Below, piece by piece: positions 29,107 through 39,345 of a stretch of DNA of 64,000 nt (position 1 is its first letter; the number at the start of each line of letters is the position of its first letter). Source of the DNA: Diogma glabrata (lineage: Eukaryota; Arthropoda; Insecta; Diptera; Cylindrotomidae); NCBI GenBank assembly GCA_963693315.1, contig OY856186.1:298226452-298290451 (forward strand). The letters are read 5' to 3'. A program made the position numbers and the translations under genes. The notes beneath the pieces are model-generated. The model ran no database searches and was not told the DNA's origin. It saw only the letters and a program-made list of their open reading frames with translations.

Positions 29107-32100
29107 ATAACCCAATAAGAATACGTAATATAAATAATAGCACTTCAAATTTCATAATGATTCACAATAATATAACTAGATTTATAAGTAGCAGATTTTT
29201 AATAGATACTGGAGCTGATATTTCACTCCTTAAAGAGAACGTATTAAAAGAAAATATAGAATTAACAGACGATACTCGTAAAATAATTGGTGTAACAAAA
29301 GATGAATCGCACACTTTAGGTACGATTATAGCAACGTTAGATTTTGATGGCGAAAAAACTAAGCAAAAATTTCACATAGTAAGTGAAGAATTTCCACTAG
29401 GAACTGATGGAATATTAGGACGAGATTTCCTAAGAAACAACTTATGTAAGATAGACTACGAAACGTATACTTTAGCAATTTATATAAACGGCACAGAAAT
29501 TTTACTACCAATAAGAACCAAACTGAGAGAAGAGAACACCTTTAGAATACCAGCACGTACACAGATGATTAAAGCAATAAATTTAAACGTAGCTGAAGAT
29601 AGTGTAATCCTAGACGAAGAAATACAAGATGGTGTATTTATAGCCAATTCAATAATAACAGAAAAAGGCATTACACATATAAAAATTCTCAACACACTTG
29701 ATCATGAGATAACAGTCAAGAATATCTCACCAAGAATAGTACCACTCAGAGATTATGAAGTTATGAATGTACGAGACAACAAAATGAAGAATCTTGAAAA
29801 AGAGAGATACACGAAACTGTTAGAAGAACTAAAAATCGAAAACTTGGATGATACAGCGAAAAAGTCAATTTTGGAAATTTGTGAACAATATTCCGATATT
29901 TTTCATTTAAAAGGAGATAATCTTACAACAAATAATTTCTATAAACAAACCATCACTACAATGGATAAAACACCAGTATATATCAAGAATTATAGATTAC
30001 CTCAATCTCAAATTGAAGAAATAAATAATCAAGTAGAAGAACTAATCAAAGGAGATATAGTAGAAGGATCAACGAGTTCATTCAATGCACCTCTATTAAT
30101 CGTAAAGAAGAAAGGGGAAGAAAATACCAAATATCGACTTGTAGTGGACTTCAGACAACTCAATAAGAAGATTGTAGATGATAAGTTCCCACTCACGAGA
30201 TTGGACGACATATTAGACAGTCTCGGAAGAGCAAAGTATTTTACAACACTGGATTTGGCGAGTTCTTTCCACCAAATAGAACTTGAGAAGGATTCACGAC
30301 CATTAACAGCATTCTCAACAAACAAAGGTCATTACCAATTTAAAAGGTTACCATTCGGCTTAAAAATATCAACTAATAGCTTTCAAAGAATGTTATCCAT
30401 AGCACTAGCTGGTCTAGAAGCAGAAGCATTCCTATATGTCGATGATATAATTATATTCGGGTGTAGCTTGAAACACCACAATATGAACCTGATCAAAACC
30501 TTAGAAAGATTGAGAAAATACAACTTAAAATTAAATCCAAGAAAATGCAATTTTTTACAAACCGAAGTAACTTATTTGGGACACTTAATAACAAGTCAAG
30601 GCATAAAAACAGATCCGAAAAAATATGATATAGTTAAAGATTATCCTATACCGAAAAATGCTGATGAGGCTAAACGATTTACAGCATTTTGTAACTACTA
30701 TAGAAGATTTATACCAAAATTCGCAGAAATCGCAAAACCATTGAACAATTTAAACAAAAAGAACACAACGTTCGAATGGACTAAAGAATGTGAAGAGGCA
30801 TTCACAACATTAAAAAACAAGCTGATCAATCCACCAATATTAAAATACCCAAATTTTGAAGAGACATTCATAATAACAACAGATGCATCGAATTACGCAT
30901 TGGGAGCTGTGTTATCACAGGGAGAAATAGGAAATGATTTGCCGATTTCCTACGCTAGCCGATCATTAAATAAATACGAAATTAACAAGCCAATAATTGA
31001 AAAGGAACTGCTAAGTATACACTGGGCCATAAACTTTTTTAGACCGTACGTCTATGGGAGAAAATTCACAGTGGTGACAGACCACAGGCCATTAGTGAGT
31101 CTGTTCACGCACAAAAATCCGTCATCAAAACTAACAAGGATCAGATTAGACTTATCTGACTATGATTTCCAAATCATTTATAAACAAGGAAAGATGAATG
31201 CAAACGGTGACGCATTATCTAGAATAGAAGTAAACTCAGACACGCTTAAAGCGATGATACCGACATCCACGGTAAATACAGTTAAAACGAGGGCTATGAC
31301 AAGAAAAGAGAATAACAAAACAGAGGAAAACACCGCAGAGTTGAAAACGGAGTGCACGCTGTATTCATGGAACTGCACCTCTATATCTGAAATAAGAAAT
31401 ATGAGAACCTTGTCATTCGAAGATAAAGAATCACGTGATAAAATAAAGAAAAAATGTATTGACTACAAAGAAAATAATGATAGTTTGCGAATAATTGAAT
31501 TGAATAAAAAGAATAAAAGAGGAATCCTGGTAATATATAGTAAAAATCCAAGTATCGCCTTAGGGAATACACTGGAGAAGCTGATATTGATTATGAAAAG
31601 GGAAAAAATAGAGAATCTAGCGCTAGAGATTAATGATAGTATATTCACACATGTAGATGTGAATGAATTTAAAAATGAATTCAATAAGCTGCAGCAGAAA
31701 AATAATAAAGAAAATATGCAAACAAATTTAAAAATAATAATTTATGAAGCACCTCAAAGAATTACAGAAAGAAACAAAATGGATGAATTAATAAAAGTTT
31801 ACCACGATACACCACACACCGGAGGACATGCAGGTGTTAAAAGAACAATTAACAAATTAAAACAAAAATACGTCTGGAAAAATATGAGTAGAATGATAAA
31901 GAATTATGTAAAAAAATGTGAATCATGTGCTAAAAATAAACAAATCAGAAATATTAAAGAAAAATTAACCATAACCGATACACCGACAACAAGCTTTGAA
32001 ACAATTTCAATGGACACAGTTGGACCATTGCGACTTACGGATAGCAATAGATATATTCTTACGATTCAATGCGATTTAACGAAATACATTGAAGCGATAC

Positions 32101-32735
32101 CGATAGAAAACAAAGAAGCAAAAACAATAGCCAAAGCGCTCGTAGAAAAATTCATTCTAAAATACGGTAATTTTAAAAAATTAAAAACAGACTTAGGGAC
32201 AGAATTCGTTAATGAATTAATGAGAAATGTATGTGCATTCTTTAAAATATCCCATATAACCTCGACACCATATCACCATGAGACACTTGGTTCTATAGAG
32301 AGAAACCATAGAGTGTTGAATGAATACCTTCTTTCATTCACGAGTGATTATAACTGGGAAGAGTGGATTCCATATTTCGTGTTTTGTTACAACACAACAC
32401 CACATACAGACACCGGGTACACACCGTATGAGTTGATTTATGGAAAGCTAGCAAGCCTTCCATCGGACGAAAAATTGACTAATAACGCACCAATATACAA
32501 TTTTGATAACTACGCAGAAGAATTGAGATTTCGCTTACGACAGGCTCAAAGCAAAGCGAAAGAGCTTCTAATAATAGCAAAAATAAACCGAAAAAATATC
32601 TATGATAGAAACGCGAATCCGATAGACATAGAAAAAGGTGATTACGTTTGGTTAAAAGTAGGTGAAAGAAAAAAGTTAGACTCACCATTCGATGGACCGT
32701 ATGAGGTCATAGAAATAATAGAAAATAATGTTAAG

Positions 32736-33345
32736 GGGCTATTATTTTGAAAACGTACATTTTTTTGTTGATTTTTAAATTTTTGATTTTTAAAAAATCT
32801 GAAATTTTGATATGTTGTTGGCATTGACAAAAGGAAAAAAGTAATTTCTGCTTTTATTTTTTGTGTACTCGGAATCGGAGTTATGCGCGGTTGAATTTTG
32901 AGGCTTTTTCACGTAGTTTTTGGTAATGGTGGCAATGTTTTGTGAATAGGTGCCACAAATTTCATCCGACTTACGTATATTTTTGCAAGTAAAAAGGAAA
33001 ATAATTGAATAATTGAAATAAGTAAGTTTAAAATTAATAACTTTTCTCTTTTCCGCTAGGCGGCGCGTAAAACCTTGGTTTACTTCAAAGCTCATATCTC
33101 AAAAAGTAGGCTTTTTTTTTTTTTGTTTTTCACAAATTTTAAAGTAAACATATGCAGCTATGAAATTGAGAAATAAAAAGTCAGCAATTCAATATGGATT
33201 TTTTCTTACGATTTTTTAAAGTTTGGTATTTGAAAAATTCACATGTGTTTTTTTATTAAGTTAATAATCCTGTACTAAATGTGGATCTAATAAATTAAAC
33301 ATTTCATATTTTAACACCTGCAATAAATTTGAACCATTTTCTGTG
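32736..33345. repeat. Left terminal inverted repeat, ~610 bp
   Basis: Inverse of 35000-35600 with small indels in A/T runs. On its minus strand it has a 101-codon open frame (MSFEVNQGFTRRLAEKRK onward), mirrored as 103 codons in the right repeat (35250-35561). The frame begins amid ordinary repeat sequence and has no recognisable domain, so coding is doubtful. Confidence 0.9.
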
Positions 33346-33725
33346 CGGCTAAATGGTTAAAAACTTATTAAAAATTAATTTAAGTTAAGTGGTAAAATAA
33401 AGGAATTTAAATTATTAAAAGGGTGTGTAAAATGTTTATTCATTTTAAAAAATGTCTATTCAGCCCCTTTTTACTAATTAAAATCTCATTAGAGACTCAT
33501 AATTTTAACATTTAAAATTCTAATGACGCCCACAAACGGTTTTTGACCAAATTATACTTGCATCCAATCAAAATATATTAAATTGTGCCTACCTAATTTT
33601 GCCTGATTCTACTTATGTCAAAACTATTTCAAGGGTATATATATATATTGATTGGATTGCCTTATAATCAATTATATTCCAAAATATTTAGAAGACATAA
33701 CGTTTAGAAAAGATAATAATAGAAA

Positions 33726-34850
33726 TGCCTTTCAAATTGTGCTGTAACTTGTACGGTCTCAAAAATCATCAGCGGACATCAAAAAATGTGAAACTGGTCC
33801 AGCTGTTATTCAAAAAGCTGCGACCCTAAATTTTACTTTGCGTGATGACCAGTTTATATGTGAAACATGTCGCACTTATATCTATAAAAATAAGGTAAAT
33901 TTAATTATTTTATTAAAATGAATAAAAATACATATGCAACTAATATTTTCTATACAGCAGCTTTCATGTTCGGAAGCTATTGATAGTGAAATTATTTCTA
34001 TAAATCAGGATGTTGAAAATGTTCCAACGAACAAAAATATTCAAATACCTCCAGCATCTTTAGATCCATCACCAGTTTCGGTTGATACTATATCTCCACC
34101 AGTTCCTGAACTACTTAATGACATTTTAGAAGATATTAACAATGTTCTTGGAAGGTTAGCCGAATCTCCTATCAAACAAAATCATATTACAACAGGAAGT
34201 TATAAAAAAATTGCAAGTGTCACATCGGCAATAAGTCAAAGAATATTTCAAGTAGATTCAGTTAAAGTGTTATCACCAAACGAGGAATGTGAATATACAT
34301 CATGGCTTATGAACCTTAAAAAAGAGTTTAAAGATGCCAGCTGTAAATCAAAATCAGTGTTTTTGTTGACAACTCTACCACGTAAATTTTGGTCAAATCA
34401 ACGTATCCAGGATGAATTTAATGCATCAAGACGACTGGTAGAATTCGCCATGGATCTGTTGGAAACAGTAGGTCCTTACAGTTGGCCTCAAAGCAAACAA
34501 GTCCACAGTTTGTCACAAAATATAGTAAAACAAATTCAAACATACTTCTTATCAGAGGAAATTAGTAGAACAATGCCTGGCCTTAAAGATGTTGTTACTA
34601 TTACAGAAGGATCGACAAAAATTAAGAAATCAAAGCGGTTGGTGTTATGGAACCTCACCGACATCTACGAAATGTTCTTGGAAGAAAACAAAGAACTCAA
34701 GGATTCCACTGTTTTTTACCGGATAACACTACACCCGATAAAATAATTGCCAAAATGTTTTCTTTTTCTGATGATCATAAATATTTCAATTTAAAGGCAA
34801 AAAAAAATATATAAATTAATTTTTTAATGTATTTATTTATAATATTGATT
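33726..34850 (+). pseudogene. Two-exon gene of the long-TIR transposon, family unclassified
   Basis: A first exon (about 33726-33893) reads MPFKLCCN and, after a frame slip, KKCETGPAVIQKAATLNFTL and CETCRTYIYKNK before a gtaaat donor; the paired Cys suggest a zinc-binding N-terminus. A long intron-like AT stretch ends at tatacag (33957). The second exon then runs to 34746 with a Ser/Pro-rich linker, EECEYTSWLMNLKKEFKDA, VFLLTTLPRKFWSNQRI, SEEISRTMPGLKDVV and KKSKRLVLWNLTDIYEMFLE. The LTTLP.KWS and S..MPG.KD.V..K...RLIL.NL.E.Y..F pattern occurs in many uncharacterised arthropod and cnidarian proteins that I take to be transposon-borne (from memory). The usual long C-terminal catalytic part is gone: after EENKEL the frame changes and ends. 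A shifted frame still shows PDNTTPDKIIAKMFSFSDD. This is an internal-deletion derivative. Confidence 0.5.
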
Positions 34851-34999
34851 AAATTATAATGTTTATAGGAAAAATATTTTTTTAATGTTTTTTTCTAATG
34901 TTGATGTGATGTGGTGATGTTGAAATTATAACAAAATCTTCGATCATTGGGATCTCCAATTCTTATTCTGAATAAAAACCTGTTTCTCAATCGGAAATA

Positions 35000-35600
35000 C
35001 ACAAAAAATGGTTCAAATTTATTGCAGGTGTTAAAATATGAAATGTTTAATTTATTAGATCCACATTTAGTACAGGATTATTAACTTAATAAAAAAACAC
35101 ATGTGAATTTTTCATATACCAAACTTTAAAAAATCGTAAGAAAAAATCCATATTGAATTGCTGACTTTTTATTTCTCAATTTCATAGCTGCATATGTTTA
35201 CTTTAAAATTTGTGAAAAACAAAAAAAAAAAAAGCCTACTTTTTGAGATATGAGCTTTGAAGTAAACCAAGGTTTTACGCGCCGCCTAGCGGAAAAGAGA
35301 AAAGTTATTAATTTTAAACTTACTTATTTCAATTATTCAATTATTTTCCTTTTTACTTGCAAAAATATACGTAAGTCGGATGAAATTTGTGGCACCTATT
35401 CACAAAACATTGCCACCATTACCAAAAACTACGTGAAAAAGCCTCAAAATTCAACCGCGCATAACTCCGATTCCGAGTACACAAAAAATAAAAGCAGAAA
35501 TTACTTTTTTCCTTTCGTCAATACCAACAAAATATCAAAATTTCAGATTTTTAAAAAATAGTTGTTTTTTTTTCGATGTACGTTTTCAAAATAATAGCCC
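35000..35600. repeat. Right terminal inverted repeat, ~601 bp
   Basis: Inverse of 32736-33345; carries the mirrored 103-codon frame at 35250-35561. Confidence 0.9.
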
Positions 35601-35856
35601 TAAGATAAAAATGGGCAATAAAGAAAAATTTGTACATAAAAACAGATTAAAGAAAAATTAGGATTAGTTAAAATTGCCAAAATAATAGTTAAGTAATAAG
35701 AATAAAATTGTAAAATAGAATAAAATTATATTACTTGCAAACAATAAAAATATGTAACAATTTCTCCAATAATTAAGCATAAATAATATCAAAAAGGTCA
35801 AAATAATAATAACAATGAAAATTTATCTTCAATAAATTTTCACTTAGGGGTAGGGA

Positions 35857-36454
35857 TGTAACATATGTATGACTAATCCAATTGACATACATTACATATG
35901 TTATTCTCCCAACCAAACTATTCTAAACATTTAAATAAGTCATCAACAACTTAAAAGCCTAGATCTAAATTAACAATTAACTTAAAATAACATTAAAGCT
36001 GATGACATTACAAAAATAAACTTGAATAAAATTTAAATAAAATTTGTCGAAATTACTGCTGAACGAGGCAATTATATTTATTTAATATAATATTGACCGA
36101 TATTAACTTCACATAATAAATCGATTGATAATTGGTTAATCGATTTAATTATGAAAATAAATGTAAATAAATGTAATCTTAAGAGGGGATTATAGCGGGG
36201 AAACCCTCTATCAATTCCACTATAAATTAAATGAAAATTGTAACGAAGAATCAATCAATAAACTTATCCGAAAGTTTAAAGTTAAAGTGTTAGTTTTAAT
36301 TTAAAACCTCTAACGGAAGAAAGTCTGCCCAATAGGCCTTAGTCTACGGGTTTAACATGGTTTATCCAGTTGTAAAGACTTTCTTCCCATCATAAATATC
36401 GAGACGAATAAGTGGACGCCGTAGTATAGCAGCTCAACAGATAAGTCCACCATA
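35857..36454 (+). repeat. Element C 3' LTR, 598 bp
   Basis: Differs from the 5' LTR at one base by eye; preceded by the purine tract aggggtaggga and followed by gtgg, the right half of its target duplication. Confidence 0.93.
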
Positions 36455-36458
36455 GTGG

Positions 36459-37779
36459 TATCACAAGTAAAAAGAGAAAATAGTAGTCTAGTCTTAGAGG
36501 CAACCGTTGGAAGCAATTCGTGCATGTTGACTTTGGACACAGGTGCTTCGAGATCGATAGTACGTCCAGATGTGGTCTGTGATAGTCAGATCGATACAAC
36601 AAGACGATTCACCCTAAAAGCAGCTACGGGTGAAACAGTTCTAGTTCATGGAGAAAGCGACCAAGAGGTACTGGAAAAGCTGCATGGAAGTATTTCTGGA
36701 GGACACCTGGGAGTCAATAAAACCCTGGCTAAAGTAAGGGAGAGGTTTTATTGGGTAAGGTATCGAACCGACGTAGAGCAATGGTGTCGGCGATGTGATA
36801 CTTGTGCGGCGAGCAAAGGACCAAAGACTAGAACTCGAGGAGAGATGCAGCAGTACAATGTGGGCGCTCCAATGGAGAGAATTGCTATAGACATCGCGGG
36901 GCCATTTCCGGAAACTACAAAAGGTAACAAATACATCATGGTGGTCATTGATTACTTTACAAAATGGCCGGAAGCTTATGCAATACCGAACCAGGAAGCA
37001 GTTACGGTCGCGGAAACATTAGTCAATGAATGGGTTTGCAGATATGGAACACCGCTCGAGTTGCATACCGACCAGGGAAGGAATTTCGAATCTCAACTGA
37101 TGGAAGAGCTGTGCAGAACACTCGGCATTAGAAAAACACGAACTACACCTATGAACCCACAATCGGATGGCATGGTAGAACGATTCAACCGAACCATGGA
37201 AGAACATTTGTCGAAGGTAGTGGCAGCCCACCAAAGAAATTGGGATAAGGATCTTCCGTTATTCTTGATGGCCTATCGTAGCGCAGTGCACGATACGACA
37301 TGTGAAACGCCAGCGAATATCATGTTCAATAGAGCGAATATCATGTTCAATCATGAGAACTACATCTTCCTAGTGACATTGAGTTCGGAATCCCTGGAGG
37401 CCTGGTATCCACGAAAACGGATTATGTGGGACAACTAAGGGAGAAGATGAATAAAATCCATCAACAGGTTCGAGACCACATTAAGATTGCCAGTGACAAA
37501 ATGAAAACCAGGTACGACATTAATGCAAATAGTGGCGGTTTTCAAGAAGGAGAATTGGTATGGCTATACAAACCCAGGAGAACTAAGGGAAGATCACCCA
37601 AGCTGCAGCCAGATTGGAAAGGCCCATATAAAATAATCAAACGAATTAATGATGTTATCTACCGCATCCAAAAGGGACCCCGTACCAAGATGAAAGTGAT
37701 ACATCTGCAAAGGTTGGCACCGTACCGAGGTAACAGCACCAATGCGATAGCTGATATTGTTCGGGACGAACAAAACTAG
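36459..37779 (+). pseudogene. Element A Pol: protease joined to integrase, with a frameshift
   Basis: Continues the -1 frame begun at 21199. Protease has LTLDTGASRSIVRPDVV (near 36525-36575). About 45 residues later the frame passes, without a break, from HGESDQ into integrase (EVLEKLHGSISGGHLGV), so the rest of protease and all RT/RNase H are deleted. Integrase keeps CRRCDTC, the IAIDIAGPF, HTDQG and MVERFN catalytic residues with the 35-residue spacing. Near 37312-37355 a 21-bp tandem duplication (gcgaatatcatgttcaat) and an indel shift the frame to a stop at 37438. The C-terminal domain continues in another frame (37426-37779). Ends just before the purine tract. Confidence 0.85.
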
Positions 37780-37790
37780 ATGGAGGGCAG

Positions 37791-38399
37791 TGTAATAAAC
37801 TTCGTCCAGAATGGGTTAATTTAATTTAATCATAAATAACCAATACGTTCCGCCTAAATGTTTTCTACATTCTATGGCAAAGATGAATTAAAAGTTAACT
37901 CCCTTTAACTAATACAAGTTGCATAAATTAAATTAAATTTGTTTACATCAATGAATTAAAAGGAGGAGTGGCCTATTGTTTCTAGAAACAACTACAGTGA
38001 GTACCAGAATATTCTGCTTATTTGTTTTTGAATATAAATAAGCGAACAAAAATATCAGATAGTCAGTTTTAATTTTGCATTTAAAAGTGTTTTACAAATA
38101 TTCGAAAGTATAAGGAATAATCGGTGGTACTTGAGCCTGGGTACTAATAGTAAAAGAATTTGAACTTAGTGGAATAGTAAATACAGATTTTACGATTCCG
38201 AGTACTATTGATTCAAATTGTAGAAAAGCAGTGAAGTTAATCGTGCATAAATTGGAGACCCTGAAATTCATTGTAATTAAAATCGGAAGTTGCTGTAACT
38301 GGTTGATAAATAAAGTTTGGGATTTTGTTAACTAGAGATCTGTCTTTTTACTGTCGTATTTGCTCAATAATCGAAAAGAACCAACGAAGAGTCGTTACA
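37791..38399 (+). repeat. Element A 3' LTR, 609 bp
   Basis: Same length as the 5' LTR with about three substitutions (for example gttaca for gttgca at the end); followed by atat. Confidence 0.93.
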
Positions 38400-38403
38400 A
38401 TAT

Positions 38404-38710
38404 TATATATTTTTATTTATATTTTCAGTATTAGGATTTTATACTTATATTTTTTTAAACAATATTATAAGGTATTAGGTATATGATTTGTATATTCCAT
38501 TTTATCAAATATTATTAAATATAAGTTGTTACAAGGAAATTTAAATAAATGAATTTTCTTGGCGGTGTATTTAGTCGTTAACACAGTTTACTTATTATGA
38601 ACTAGACATATATGTGTCCTACAAATATATTTAGAATTTAGATTTAGATGCCTACTATAATTAAAAATATTTTTTAAGATTTCATTTAGCAAATATCCCA
38701 AAAAATAAAT
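38404..38710. other. AT-rich flank of element A
   Basis: No gene. Includes the second copy of aggattttatacttatattt (about 38432). Confidence 0.5.
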
Positions 38711-39225
38711 ATGCCACGAGGAGTTCATACTTCTTAAAGAAAAAGTGGATTCCAGCAGAGAAAAACCAAACAGGCTAAAATAGATGCAGTTCAGAGCATA
38801 TCTGGCTTCATCTATAAATATGTTACAAAACCAGATGACATCCAAGGATCATCAAAAGAAACTGATTCTCACGTTGATGCAACGAATGTTTCAGAGAATA
38901 TTGGCTCATCTTCGGAAAGTAACAGCGACAATACAGAATTAATAATCATAAGCTATGATGAAGACGAATTAGAAAGAAATACTGAAAATGACATTGATAA
39001 TGCTGTGAATGCTCCTACTATCCAAGACAGTATTTGCATGGGTGAATCACTTCAGGACTTAAGATATGTAGCACATTGGAATATACTAGGTAGTCTCTGA
39101 TAATGTTCGCATTGAAATCATAAAAAAAGGAAGTGAACATTTTCAAAATAGAGAAGCGTCGTTTGCTACTGTATCTAGACACGGGTTGGACATAATGTTC
39201 GCTACAAATATTTTAGCGCACAAAT
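38711..39225 (+). pseudogene. hAT/ZMYM-type transposase N-terminal fragment
   Basis: From an ATG at 38711 (one stop at 38735) a frame of about 120 codons reads RKSGFQQRKTKQAKIDAVQ, a long acidic Ser/Asp-rich linker, then GESLQDLRYVAHWNI. After a frameshift near 39095 it continues VSDNVRIEIIKKGSEHFQNR. The opening KSG.Q.RK....... and the (S)D..R.EI.K.G...FQN segment match the N-terminal region and TTF-type zinc finger start of hAT transposases. The catalytic core is absent. The frame lacks an early ATG, so simple ORF callers miss it. Confidence 0.5.
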
Positions 39226-39345
39226 ATTTATTCACGTAAATTTTTACGTTTCACCGCTCAAGCTGTTCGTGGAAATTTGTTATTGTTTTATAACTTAGTG
39301 AATTTTTATTGAATTGTTTGTTTTCAACTAAAACAGTTATTTTTA

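Larger units (their letters stand above)
32736..35600. mobile_element. DNA transposon with ~600-bp terminal inverted repeats
   Basis: Both ends start gggctattattttgaaaac on their own strand. The inverted repeats extend for about 610 bp (32736-33345) and 601 bp (35000-35600) with few differences. The target duplication taag (32732-32735, 35601-35604) is perfect and lies inside the integrase codons of element C. The interior holds remnants of one spliced gene (33726-34850). The 4-bp TSD and GGGCTATTATTTTG ends do not let me assign a superfamily. Confidence 0.88.
29052..35661 (+). pseudogene. Element C Pol (PR-RT-RNase H-integrase), split near its C-terminus
   Basis: Open from the frameshift site to 32735, where the long-TIR transposon (32736-35600) is inserted; the last 19 codons resume at 35605 and end at 35661. 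Counting from the ATG at 29157: protease DTGAD at 17-21, RT YVDD at 427-430 with LPFGLKISTNSFQ before it, RNase H Asp576 (TTDAS) and VTDHRPL, integrase GGHAGVKRT and CESCAKN zinc site, and catalytic D953, D1012 and E1048 with 35 residues between the last two. No other stop or frameshift was found, so the insertion is its main lesion. The interrupted product lacks only the extreme C-terminus, replaced by a few codons of transposon end and a stop at 32750. Confidence 0.88.
21266..36454 (+). mobile_element. Element C: mdg1/412-like Ty3/gypsy element, with two nested insertions
   Basis: LTRs of 598 bp (21266-21863, 35857-36454) differ at one position by eye (acaatt/acattt). The target duplication is gtgg (21262-21265, 36455-36458). 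A tggcgacctacc primer-binding site follows the 5' LTR directly. Without element B (22646-26796) and the long-TIR transposon (32736-35600) the element is about 8.2 kb. Order: LTR, small membrane ORF, gag without zinc knuckle, pol in the -1 frame, LTR. No env is seen. The mdg1/412 assignment rests on the knuckle-less Asn-rich Gag and the small upstream ORF. Confidence 0.9.
19209..38399 (+). mobile_element. Element A: SAP-Gag Ty3/gypsy element, split by element C
   Basis: The left half is 19209-21265 and the right half 36459-38399, flanked by atat duplications (19205-19208, 38400-38403). LTRs are 609 bp and differ at about three positions. Element C entered the protease region and duplicated gtgg. 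When C is ignored the pol frame runs on across the site. RT and RNase H are absent (see 36459-37779), so A is a deletion derivative. A primer-binding site candidate gtggtgtcagaagt follows the 5' LTR and a ggaggg purine tract precedes the 3' LTR. Confidence 0.9.

Noticed and set aside
21266..36454. An env gene making element C an errantivirus
   Set aside because: Pol ends at 35661 and only about 195 bp of AT-rich sequence lie between it and the 3' LTR; no third ORF.
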